Of a DNA stretch of 5,965 nt, positions 1 through 5,965 are shown in pieces (position 1 is the first letter of the stretch; each line of letters begins with the position of its first letter). The translations under genes were made by a program, and so were the position numbers. A model generated the notes under the pieces. It made no database searches and was not told the DNA's origin. It worked only from the letters and a program-made list of their open reading frames with translations. This DNA is from an uncultured Bacillota bacterium (GTDB taxonomy: Bacteria; Bacillota_I; Bacilli_A; RFN20; CAG-631): assembly GCA_905197115.1 (NCBI GenBank), contig CAJJXN010000081.1:1-5965 (forward strand), given 5' to 3'.

Positions 1-13
1 TAAACTTATCTTT

Positions 14-19
14 TATAAT
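14..19 (+). promoter_or_regulatory. Possible -10 box upstream of the thioredoxin-like gene
   Basis: The bases TATAAT match the sigma-A -10 consensus exactly and lie about 55 nt before the ATG at 74. This would give a transcript start near 26 and a leader of about 48 nt. The matching -35 would fall before the window begins, so the promoter cannot be confirmed. In DNA this AT-rich a chance TATAAT is common, so confidence is low. The rest of 1-58 shows no gene. Confidence 0.35.
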
Positions 20-58
20 GCGAATATATGGATCCTCCAATATTTCATACAATCCCTT

Positions 59-64
59 TTGAGG
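59..64 (+). promoter_or_regulatory. Shine-Dalgarno site that fixes the start at 74
   Basis: TTGAGG at 59-64 contains a GAGG anti-16S match, followed by a 9-nt spacer and ATG at 74. An in-frame TTG at 59 could formally extend the reading frame by five codons, but it is itself part of this ribosome binding site, so the ATG is the better start. Confidence 0.7.
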
Positions 65-73
65 TTTTTTCTT

Positions 74-760
74 ATGAAAAAGTTCTTTGGAAAAATTATT
101 AACTATATCAAAAATACGGCATGGATTCAACCATTACTCATCGTATGTGTTATCTTTTTAATTTTATTTTTATTACAACCTATCGCAAATGGAATTGGTA
201 GTATCGTATCTTGTATTGGTGATAAAAATAGTATGACAGAAATTTCTTATAAAGAATACACAGAAAAAGTGACAGCTTCTCAAAAAGGAACAGATTCTGA
301 TCCGATTGAATTTATCGTTGTATTTACACAAGACACTTGTGAACATTGTAAAGCTATTAAACCTTACATCAACCACTATGTTAAAAAGAATAAAGATGTT
401 ACCATTTATAATGTTGATGTAACATTTAACTCTAAAAAACATCGTTTCAATGATAAGACAATTAAAGGTAGTACAGTACATGATGGTTTGGGACAATTAG
501 ATGCTCGTATTAATGAATATTATCAAGCAAATCCATCTAAAAATAGTGTGAATGCAGAACCAGACTTAAGCAGTGAATTAGTATTACTTGGAACTCCTAC
601 TTTCATTTGGTATGTAAATGGTTTAGAAGTTCGTATCGACGTTAATCCTGATACACCAGAAAATAATGCTTCATTCAGTGAATGGATTAAATTCCCTAAA
701 GTAGAAGATTATGCTGACTGGTCTGAACCATTTGTTGCAAGCAAATTATTAAATAACTAA
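74..760 (+). CDS. Membrane-anchored thioredoxin-fold protein (CEHC active site)
   Basis: This 228-residue protein probably handles thiol-disulfide exchange on the outer face of the membrane. The N-terminus is basic (K2, K3, K7, K13), followed by one hydrophobic helix at about residues 18-36. By the positive-inside rule the rest should lie outside the cell. The soluble part has a beta strand (FIVVFT) leading directly into the redox motif C89-E-H-C92. Near the end, GTPTFIWYVNG carries T174-P175, the expected thioredoxin cis-proline, with the usual strand after it. Between them is a longer insert than in classical thioredoxin. No lipobox or cleavable signal peptide is evident. It resembles the loosely defined thioredoxin-like or bacteriocin-transport-accessory-type proteins of Firmicutes, but no partner or exporter gene is visible here, so its substrate is unknown. 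It appears to be a single-gene unit ending in a terminator at 769-792. Confidence 0.85.
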   Translation: MKKFFGKIINYIKNTAWIQPLLIVCVIFLILFLLQPIANGIGSIVSCIGDKNSMTEISYKEYTEKVTASQKGTDSDPIEFIVVFTQDTCEHCKAIKPYINHYVKKNKDVTIYNVDVTFNSKKHRFNDKTIKGSTVHDGLGQLDARINEYYQANPSKNSVNAEPDLSSELVLLGTPTFIWYVNGLEVRIDVNPDTPENNASFSEWIKFPKVEDYADWSEPFVASKLLNN

Positions 761-768
761 AAAATAAT

Positions 769-792
769 AAGCCTCTTTTAAGAGGCTTTTTT
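769..792 (+). terminator. Rho-independent terminator of the thioredoxin-like gene
   Basis: The inverted repeat GCCTCT (771-776) / AGAGGC (781-786) has a TTTA loop and is extended by AA/TT. It is followed by a run of six T at 787-792. It begins 8 nt after the TAA at 758-760 and is a canonical intrinsic terminator on the plus strand. Confidence 0.92.
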
Positions 793-834
793 AATTACTT
801 AAATAAAAAAATTAATGTATTTTTAAAAAAATCA

Positions 835-843
835 TGCTATACT
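835..843 (+). promoter_or_regulatory. Extended -10 promoter of the glycosidase-like gene
   Basis: TGCTATACT contains a TG dinucleotide one base before TATACT (838-843), the extended -10 form of sigma-A promoters. No good -35 hexamer sits 16-18 nt upstream (that region is only A/T-rich), which an extended -10 can tolerate. Transcription would start near 850, giving a leader of about 20 nt. AAAGGA at 857-862 then lies 9 nt before the ATG at 872. The position just after the upstream terminator supports an independent transcription unit. Confidence 0.6.
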
Positions 844-871
844 TTTAACAACTTAGAAAGGATAATTAAAT

Positions 872-3436
872 ATGAAAAAGAAAATTACTTATAATTTAAA
901 AAATATTTTAAATGACAATGAAGTTGTTTTATTCACACCTGAATATGAAAATGTTTGTACTCCAGTGTCAAATAAAAAAGAAGTTGTATTGGTTTATAAT
1001 AAAAATACATGGATAGTAAAAGAAATTTATTTTGATGGAAATCACAAAATTCCCTTAAATGGATGCATTCTTTCATGCCCAGCAAATCAAATTTTAGATT
1101 TAAAAATTCAAGAAGAAGTAGACATAGAAAATTATACATACATTTTCTATGCGAATGCTCTTTTAAACACAAATGGAAAAAGATGTGCAATTCATCGTTA
1201 TAATGGTCGTCATTATGCAAATGAGATCGTTTTATTAGATCGTAAATATTCTATTTTTACTCATGTTTATCAAAACTATAATGAAATGACTATTAAATTA
1301 GATTCTACAGTTAGAGGATATGTTGTAAATAGTTTAAAACATAAAAATTATCATCAACCATTAGGAAGAGAAATTGATAAAGGTAGTTTTGTAGTTTTAT
1401 GTAATGAATCAAATACAACATTTATGGAACGTTTTAAAGAAAATGAAGAAGTATTTTTTGAAATACCATTTGTCGTAGAAAATAAAAATATTACATTTAA
1501 GTATACCGCTTATAACCCTGCTCCTCAAAAGAAAGTAAATTTTGATGCAACTTACTTTGCTTTTAGAGCTCCAGATACTTGCATGATTTATGATATTGAT
1601 GGTTTTAGTGTTAATAAACAAACAAGATTAACAGGAACAAATGTTTGGGGTTATGAAATTGGAGTAGATGAATATGGAACAATTGTGGATGCAAATGTAA
1701 ATGTAAAAATACCACAAAATGGTTATGTAATAAGTGGAGTAAGCGACTATTATCCAATTTTAAGAAATGAATTTAAATTAGGTGGTAAAGTTATTTTAGA
1801 TAAAGAAAAACAAGAAGTGCATTGCCATATAAACTTTGCTGATTCTTGTTTATACCAATATGAAAAAATGTATGAAGAAGTTTTAAATGTTCAACAAAAA
1901 GTGAAGCAACTTTATGATTTGGATAAAGAATTAATTCAAAAATATGTCGATAAATTTGAGATTATCCATGAAAAAATGAAGAATCGTAAATTAATGATTG
2001 AGCATAGCCAAGGACATGAAAAAGAATATCATCTAAATCGCTTAGATCAATATTTTAATCGCGCTTGTGATTATTATCATCAAATTTACAAATTAGGAAT
2101 CGAACCAAGTAAAGTAGAATTGAGAGCTTGCTGGCATGAACCACATGAAAAAACATTACAAGAAGTTTGCACCACATTAGATACTTTAAAAGCTTCTAAT
2201 TTCAATGAATTAATTGTAGGTGGAGTCATGCAAGGTGGAGTTATTTTTAAATCAGACAAATACCCTCTAAATGATTTTGTAAAAGGTTGGTTTGGAGACG
2301 AATATCAAGATGATTATTTACTTTGCTTAACTAAAGAAGCGAAGAAAAGAAATATTAAAATTCAAGTTAGTTCTGACAATTTCTTTGCAGCCCCATTTTT
2401 CCTTAAAATGGATGAAGCAAAATATTCTCAATTATTAGCGGTTGATTATCATGGAAATATTGGACAAAGAAATCATGGCGAAATCACTTTATTCTTTGAC
2501 CCTGCTAATTCACAAGTTCAAGATTTAATTTTAGATATTTATAAAGAAATGCTAGATAAATATGAACTATCAGGACTTCAACTTGATTATATACGTTATT
2601 GTATCGGAAATGATTCTTATTTAAGTGCATTTGGCTATAATCAAGATACAGTTGAAAGATTTAAAAATGAATATCATTATGATGGAGATATTAGAGAACT
2701 AGTAAAAGATACAAAAATTTATGAAGATTTTTGTGAATTTAGAAGAAAAGAATTATCTAAATTTGTCAAACGTGTACGCGATTTATTAAACCAATATAAT
2801 AATGTACAACTTACAATTGCCGTAGTTTCTGAATATGAAATAGCAAAAAGCAGTAAGCTTCAAGATTGGACAACGTGGGCAAAACAAGATTTAATTGATG
2901 GTATTTATTTAATGGCTTATCATTTAGGAGATGAACCCGTTTATAATGATTGTATAAGTGCTAAAAAACTAGTAGAGGATCATGCTTTCGTATATGGAGG
3001 AGTAGCGCCTATTTTTAATGGCTCAAATATTAATTTAGTGTTGGAACAAGTAAATGCTACAAAACAAGCAAAAGCGGATGGTTTTTCTTTGTTTGCATTC
3101 CATAGTTTCCAAGGTCGACCAGATTTATATTATTATTTTAATAATAATGGACCATATAAAAATGAAGCGATTCCAACCTATGAGAAAAAAGATGTTGTAA
3201 TTAATGCTTATTGTGAAGAATTAAAAGATCGTTTTAATCGTCTTTATAAAGAAAATAATTATATGACGCAATATGAATTGGATCAATTTATAAAACAACT
3301 TTTAAATGCTTCTAATGTAGAAGAAGTGGAAGCAATTGAATATATTGCTCATCCTTTTGTCCGTATTCACATTGATGAATTAAAAGAAAAAGTAAAACGA
3401 TATTTGTCTGTGCAAATAAGAAAAAATAGAATATAA
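872..3436 (+). CDS. Family-10-like (GHL10) glycoside hydrolase with repeated N-terminal modules
   Basis: This 854-residue protein is probably a carbohydrate-active enzyme. From about residue 415 to 785 it reads as a GHL10 TIM barrel: RACWHE (418-423) as first strand, KSDKYPL as the substrate-loop region, KIQVSSDN ending at D502-N503, FFDPANSQVQ (D543, the family 'NPxNPEVR' position), LQLDYIRY with D572 as candidate catalytic acid, QDWTTW (664-669) and a last-third strand ending MAYH (681-684). Residues 1-320 hold apparent diverged copies of one beta-rich module, marked by IPLNGCILS (60-68), IDKGSFVVL (168-176) and IPQNGYVIS (280-288). A charged helical linker spans about 325-415, and the C-terminal 70 residues are helical and lysine-rich. 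No signal peptide, transmembrane segment or sorting motif is visible, so it should be cytoplasmic unless exported unusually. The substrate is unknown, and no transporter or sugar regulator lies beside it. The start is set by AAAGGA with a 9-nt spacer. The barrel assignment is firm, the activity is inferred. Confidence 0.85.
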   Translation: MKKKITYNLKNILNDNEVVLFTPEYENVCTPVSNKKEVVLVYNKNTWIVKEIYFDGNHKIPLNGCILSCPANQILDLKIQEEVDIENYTYIFYANALLNTNGKRCAIHRYNGRHYANEIVLLDRKYSIFTHVYQNYNEMTIKLDSTVRGYVVNSLKHKNYHQPLGREIDKGSFVVLCNESNTTFMERFKENEEVFFEIPFVVENKNITFKYTAYNPAPQKKVNFDATYFAFRAPDTCMIYDIDGFSVNKQTRLTGTNVWGYEIGVDEYGTIVDANVNVKIPQNGYVISGVSDYYPILRNEFKLGGKVILDKEKQEVHCHINFADSCLYQYEKMYEEVLNVQQKVKQLYDLDKELIQKYVDKFEIIHEKMKNRKLMIEHSQGHEKEYHLNRLDQYFNRACDYYHQIYKLGIEPSKVELRACWHEPHEKTLQEVCTTLDTLKASNFNELIVGGVMQGGVIFKSDKYPLNDFVKGWFGDEYQDDYLLCLTKEAKKRNIKIQVSSDNFFAAPFFLKMDEAKYSQLLAVDYHGNIGQRNHGEITLFFDPANSQVQDLILDIYKEMLDKYELSGLQLDYIRYCIGNDSYLSAFGYNQDTVERFKNEYHYDGDIRELVKDTKIYEDFCEFRRKELSKFVKRVRDLLNQYNNVQLTIAVVSEYEIAKSSKLQDWTTWAKQDLIDGIYLMAYHLGDEPVYNDCISAKKLVEDHAFVYGGVAPIFNGSNINLVLEQVNATKQAKADGFSLFAFHSFQGRPDLYYYFNNNGPYKNEAIPTYEKKDVVINAYCEELKDRFNRLYKENNYMTQYELDQFIKQLLNASNVEEVEAIEYIAHPFVRIHIDELKEKVKRYLSVQIRKNRI

Positions 3437-3440
3437 AAAG

Positions 3441-3465
3441 AAAAACTCGGTCAAACCGAGTTTTT
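3441..3465. terminator. Bidirectional terminator between convergent genes
   Basis: AAAAACTCGG (3441-3450) and CCGAGTTTTT (3456-3465) form a hairpin with a TCAAA loop. The GC core is CTCGG/CCGAG, flanked by an A run on the left and a T run on the right. It therefore terminates the glycosidase-like gene rightwards (stop at 3434-3436) and trmL leftwards. Its right arm touches the trmL stop codon at 3465-3467. Confidence 0.92.
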
Positions 3466-3956
3466 TAATGCTCTAACTTATTTACAAAAGATAAATTAGG
3501 ATAATTTTGTTGTCTTAAAGCTTCATAAACAATAATTGCTACAGTATTTGAAAGATTTAAACTTCTTGCATTCTCATCCATTGGAATTCGAAAAGCCGTG
3601 CTCGCATATTTTTGTTTAATGGCATCTGGAAGTCCTTTGCTTTCACCACCAAATAAGAAGAAATAATCTTGGTTGGGGTTACTACAATCAATATCACTAT
3701 GTGGGATATGACCAAATCGGGTTAAAATAAATAGATATTCAGGATGATTTTTTTCGATAAATTCATCAAAATTTTCATAAATTTCATACTTGAAATCTTT
3801 TAAATAATCCATTCCTGCTCTCTTAAAAGACTTTTCATCTAATTTAAAGCCTAATGGTTTAATTAAATGCAATTTAGATTTCGACGCCATGCAAGTACGC
3901 ATGATATTTCCAGTATTTGGTGGAATTTCGGGTTGAAATAATACAACGTGATTCAT
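3465..3956 (-). CDS. trmL: tRNA (cytidine(34)-2'-O)-methyltransferase TrmL
   Basis: TrmL is a cytoplasmic SPOUT-class enzyme that uses S-adenosylmethionine to methylate the 2'-hydroxyl of the wobble nucleotide (C34 or modified U34) in tRNA-Leu isoacceptors. The 163-residue length fits the family; E. coli TrmL is 157. All three SPOUT motifs are visible: PEIPPNTGNIMRTC (9-22) with N14 and R20, LFGGESKGLP (101-110) with E105, and IPM...RSLNLSNTVA (124-140), which forms the SAM-binding trefoil knot. Motif 2 has GG where I recall P or S being usual before the glutamate. The ATG lies 1 nt after the yebC stop codon, and no strong ribosome binding site precedes it, so translation probably depends on reinitiation from yebC. 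It is the last gene of the leftward unit and ends in the shared terminator. Confidence 0.95.
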   Translation of the reverse strand: MNHVVLFQPEIPPNTGNIMRTCMASKSKLHLIKPLGFKLDEKSFKRAGMDYLKDFKYEIYENFDEFIEKNHPEYLFILTRFGHIPHSDIDCSNPNQDYFFLFGGESKGLPDAIKQKYASTAFRIPMDENARSLNLSNTVAIIVYEALRQQNYPNLSFVNKLEH

Positions 3957-3957
3957 G

Positions 3958-4671
3958 TTACATTTCTACATTGTGATAAACATCTTGAACATCTTGCGCT
4001 TCATCTAACATATTAAGCATACGTTGAAATTTTTCCATTTGTTCATCATCTAATTTAACAGTTTCATAAGGTAAAACAGTGGTTTCTGCCATTACAAATT
4101 CAGTAATATTTGCATTTTCAAGTGTTTCTTTTATTTTGTTTAAATCACTTGGTGCCGCATAGATAACAATATTCCCATCTTCTTGTGTTACATCCGTGAT
4201 GTCTGCATCCGTTTCTAAAAGAATTTCGAGTGTTTCATCAATTGTTTTTCCACTAAATTCAATAATTGCTGTGTGGTTAAATAAATGTGAAACACATCCC
4301 GTCACACCTAGTTTTCCACCAACTTTTGTAAAAGCAGAACGAATTTCAGATACTGCACGATTTACATTATCCGTTAAAGCTTCAACAATTACGCAACAAT
4401 TACCAGGACCATAACCTTCATAGCGTGAACTAGTTAAAGCTTCTCCGTTTCCACCTTTTGCTTTATTAATGGCATTTTCAATAACATGCGAAGGAACTTG
4501 TGCTCTTTTTGCTTTTTCAACTGCACTACGAAGAGTAGTGTTCATTTTTACATCAGGTACACCACTTTTTGCAGCCATATAAACTTCACGACTAATACGA
4601 TTATATAAAGCTGATTTTGCTGCTGCTGTTGCAGCCATTGATTTTGCTCTTACTTCATGTGCTCTTCCCAT
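3958..4671 (-). CDS. yebC: YebC/TACO1-family translation factor (YeeI/YeeN type)
   Basis: Proteins of this family are annotated as transcriptional regulators, but more recent work on bacterial YebC and mitochondrial TACO1 shows that they help ribosomes pass proline-rich stalling stretches. From the chosen start the protein has 237 residues, the normal family length. Family landmarks are the N-terminal MGRAHEVRAKSM and the helical domain with SREVYMAAKSG, then KAKRAQVPSHVIENAINKAKGG, YEGYGPG and the C-terminal DVQDVYHNVEM. An ATG three codons upstream (4680) lies only 1 nt from the Shine-Dalgarno. The ATG at 4671 has a 10-nt spacer and gives the conserved MGR start, so I chose it. The stop is 1 nt from trmL, and the preceding small gene ends 17 nt upstream. 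A CDS of full length with no disruption. Confidence 0.95.
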   Translation of the reverse strand: MGRAHEVRAKSMAATAAAKSALYNRISREVYMAAKSGVPDVKMNTTLRSAVEKAKRAQVPSHVIENAINKAKGGNGEALTSSRYEGYGPGNCCVIVEALTDNVNRAVSEIRSAFTKVGGKLGVTGCVSHLFNHTAIIEFSGKTIDETLEILLETDADITDVTQEDGNIVIYAAPSDLNKIKETLENANITEFVMAETTVLPYETVKLDDEQMEKFQRMLNMLDEAQDVQDVYHNVEM

Positions 4672-4681
4672 TTTTATCATT

Positions 4682-4689
4682 TCCTTTCT
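4682..4689 (-). promoter_or_regulatory. Shine-Dalgarno site of yebC
   Basis: Read on the minus strand, AGAAAGGA sits 10 nt before ATG 4671 and 1 nt before ATG 4680, which favours the downstream ATG. Its first base overlaps the stop codon of the preceding small gene (4689-4691), so translation of the two genes is likely to be linked. Confidence 0.7.
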
Positions 4690-5138
4690 TATTTATAAAT
4701 AATTTCATCTACTAAAAACGATTGATTGATGTATTGACCACATAATAATACATAATCATCTAATTCAAGTAAAAATTGAAGATATTCATTTTCAAATTGA
4801 GAATTATTAAACTTTTGTAAAACTTTTAAAATTAAAGGGTGTAATAAATAAAATTCGCAAGCTAAAGAATGCCCACATAAAGCTACATAGCCATCCTTAG
4901 ATTTTACTTTGCTTGATAATTTTTCTTTAAACTCTTGCATTTTTTTAACATCTCGAATATCAAATTGAAATGCTTGCTGTTTTATTGAAAATTGAAATTG
5001 AACGAGTATTTTCATAATAAAATGAAGAGAAACAGATAAATTCAAAATTGAGTATTTAGCTAATAAAGCGATAATTTTGCCTAATGAAGCCTCAAGATAT
5101 TGAAGATCATAAATTAAATCTTGGTTTTGTTCATTCAA
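4689..5138 (-). CDS. Hypothetical protein between nifJ and yebC
   Basis: I do not recognise this 149-residue protein. It looks cytoplasmic and mostly helical, rich in Leu, Ile, Phe and Lys, with no signal peptide and no convincing membrane span. The stretch around SILNLSVSLHFIMKILVQF is hydrophobic but broken. Two similar segments stand out: DGYVALCG and DDYVLLCG, about 45 residues apart, each ending in Cys-Gly and followed by a polar residue and a hydrophobic helix. I chose the TTG at 5138, which has AAAGGGAG 8 nt upstream. An in-frame GTG at 5147 would add three residues, but it overlaps that ribosome binding site. No in-frame ATG occurs until about 45 codons in. The uninterrupted frame, the good Shine-Dalgarno and the tight spacing to yebC (17 nt) support a real gene in the same transcript as yebC and trmL. 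Function is unknown. Confidence 0.75.
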   Translation of the reverse strand: MNEQNQDLIYDLQYLEASLGKIIALLAKYSILNLSVSLHFIMKILVQFQFSIKQQAFQFDIRDVKKMQEFKEKLSSKVKSKDGYVALCGHSLACEFYLLHPLILKVLQKFNNSQFENEYLQFLLELDDYVLLCGQYINQSFLVDEIIYK

Positions 5139-5146
5139 GGTTTTCA

Positions 5147-5154
5147 CTCCCTTT
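5147..5154 (-). promoter_or_regulatory. Shine-Dalgarno site that selects a TTG start
   Basis: On the minus strand AAAGGGAG is followed by an 8-nt spacer and TTG at 5138. The alternative GTG at 5147 shares its first G with the site, leaving no spacer, so it is unlikely to be used. Confidence 0.65.
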
Positions 5155-5166
5155 AATTTTGAAAGT

Positions 5167-5190
5167 TAGAGTTGGCAAATGCCAACTCTA
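5167..5190 (-). terminator. Hairpin after nifJ, weak or partial terminator
   Basis: TAGAGTTGGCA (5167-5177) and TGCCAACTCTA (5180-5190) form a perfect 11-bp inverted repeat with a 2-nt centre, 6 nt past the nifJ stop codon. On the minus strand it is followed by ACTTTCAAAA and not a run of T, so it is not a classic intrinsic terminator. It may be an attenuating terminator or a 3'-end stabiliser or processing hairpin that lets a fraction of transcription continue into the downstream genes. Confidence 0.6.
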
Positions 5191-5196
5191 TCTTAA

Positions 5197-5965
5197 TTAT
5201 TCAGCCATTTTTTTAAGTTTATTCCAACGTCTCATAGAGTAAGCTTTGTTTGCGTCTAATAAAGCTTGAGCATTTTCTGGATTAATCTTAGGTAATTGAT
5301 TGTAACGTGTTTGAGAGAGAATGTAATCAAAGTATTTGTCAAAGTTAGGTTCTTTGCAATCAATTTGTAATGGATTCTTACCTTCTGCTTCTAAACGTGG
5401 GTCGAATCTAAAGATTGGCCAATAACCACATTCTGTTGCATCACGTTGAGATTTTTGATGGTTAATTAAACCACCTTTAATACCATGTTCAATACATGGA
5501 GAGTAAGCAATAATCAAAGATGGACCATTATAAGCTTCAGCTTCTTTTAATGCTTTAATCGTTTGGTTAATATTTGCACCCATAGAAATTTGAGCTACAT
5601 ATACATGACCATAAGCCATTGCAATCGATGCTAAGTCTTTTTTAGCAGTCTTTTTACCAGCAGCTGCAAATTTAGCAATTGCGCCTGTTTGAGTAGATTT
5701 AGAAGCTTGACCACCTGTGTTAGAATAAACTTCGGTATCAAGAACTAAAATGTTAATATTTTCATTGCAAGCTAATACATGATCAAGTCCACCATAGCCG
5801 ATGTCATAAGCCCAACCATCTCCGCCAAAAATCCAAATAGACTTTTTACTTAAATAATTTTTATTTTTTAACAGTTTCTTTGACAATAAATTTACTTTTT
5901 CATTTTTATCAGATGTTTTTTCAAGTATTTCTAAAAGTAATTTCGTTGCGATTTTATTTTTCTCG
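5197..5965 (-). CDS. nifJ: Pyruvate:ferredoxin oxidoreductase, C-terminal part (cut by window edge)
   Basis: This enzyme oxidatively decarboxylates pyruvate with CoA to acetyl-CoA and CO2 and passes the electrons to ferredoxin (or flavodoxin), the central step of anaerobic pyruvate breakdown. About 256 codons of the usual ~1,170 are present, covering the thiamine diphosphate domain. The TPP/Mg motif GDGWAYDIGYGGLDHVLA continues to LDTEVYSNTGGQASKST, which is almost invariant in the family. The Cys in SPCIEHG (codon 5494-5496) matches the fourth ligand of the proximal 4Fe-4S cluster known from the Desulfovibrio africanus enzyme. GYWPIFRFDPRL and GKNPLQ near the end also match. A TTG at 5884-5886 could be mistaken for a start, but the frame is open through 5965 with fitting helical sequence, so the gene enters from beyond the window. 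The C-terminus is short and lacks the extra tail of the D. africanus enzyme. Confidence 0.95.
   Translation of the reverse strand, partial: EKNKIATKLLLEILEKTSDKNEKVNLLSKKLLKNKNYLSKKSIWIFGGDGWAYDIGYGGLDHVLACNENINILVLDTEVYSNTGGQASKSTQTGAIAKFAAAGKKTAKKDLASIAMAYGHVYVAQISMGANINQTIKALKEAEAYNGPSLIIAYSPCIEHGIKGGLINHQKSQRDATECGYWPIFRFDPRLEAEGKNPLQIDCKEPNFDKYFDYILSQTRYNQLPKINPENAQALLDANKAYSMRRWNKLKKMAE

Noticed and set aside
173..496. Minus-strand 107-codon open frame opposite the thioredoxin-like gene
   Set aside because: It lies antisense to a gene with recognisable motifs. Composition (Cys, Phe, Ile, Asn rich) is typical of a shadow frame in AT-rich DNA.
933..1621. Two minus-strand open frames opposite the start of the glycosidase-like gene
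   Set aside because: They are shadow frames within a long convincing CDS, with low-complexity Phe/Ile/Lys-rich translation and no matching motifs.
4196..4414. Plus-strand 72-codon open frame inside yebC
   Set aside because: It is fully antisense to a highly conserved gene, has no ribosome binding site of note, and its sequence mirrors the yebC codons.
5167..5190. Inverted repeat as an operator or recombination site
   Set aside because: It sits just after a stop codon, away from any promoter I can see, and has no direct repeat or integrase gene nearby. An RNA hairpin at a 3' end is the simpler reading.
5197..5886. nifJ fragment read as a complete 229-residue gene starting at TTG 5886
   Set aside because: The frame stays open to the window end and the missing upstream domains are standard for the enzyme, so this is a window-edge partial gene and not a truncated gene.
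1..5965. Defence system, mobile element, CRISPR array or TGA-as-tryptophan code
   Set aside because: No nuclease, transposase, integrase, spaced repeats or tRNA are visible. Tryptophan codons at conserved positions are TGG and genes end in TAA, so there is no evidence for recoding.

Overview
The window is AT-rich DNA from a low-GC Gram-positive bacterium. Tryptophan is read from TGG, all five complete or 3'-complete reading frames end in TAA, and Shine-Dalgarno sites of AAAGGA/GAGG type precede the genes, so the standard code fits. A YebC protein beginning MGRAHEVRAKSM (a form I associate with Erysipelotrichia, RF39-type Bacilli and Mollicutes relatives) together with a pyruvate:ferredoxin oxidoreductase points to an anaerobic, probably host-associated member of the Bacilli. 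The taxon is inference.

Left half (plus strand). A membrane-anchored thioredoxin-fold protein with a CEHC active site (74-760) is closed by a hairpin terminator. After a short intergenic region carrying an extended -10 promoter comes a large 854-residue protein (872-3436). It has a family-10-like (GHL10) glycosidase barrel in its C-terminal half and, as I read it, three diverged copies of a beta-rich module in front of it. It has no signal peptide. A compact bidirectional terminator at 3441-3465 separates it from the genes on the opposite strand.

Right half (minus strand). Read in transcription order, the genes are the 3' end of nifJ (pyruvate:ferredoxin oxidoreductase, cut by the window edge), an unrecognised 149-residue protein, yebC and trmL. 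Spacing is tight: 17 nt before yebC and 1 nt between yebC and trmL. A strong hairpin without a good U tract lies between nifJ and the small gene. yebC and trmL both act on translation (relief of ribosome stalling; wobble-base 2'-O-methylation of tRNA), and their near-overlap suggests coupled expression. nifJ is central fermentative metabolism and may be only partly co-transcribed with them.

I found no tRNA, rRNA, CRISPR array, insertion sequence, phage or defence module. Most of the window is ordinary chromosomal content. The least explained items are the multi-module GHL10 protein, the small protein between nifJ and yebC, and the anchored thioredoxin-like protein.
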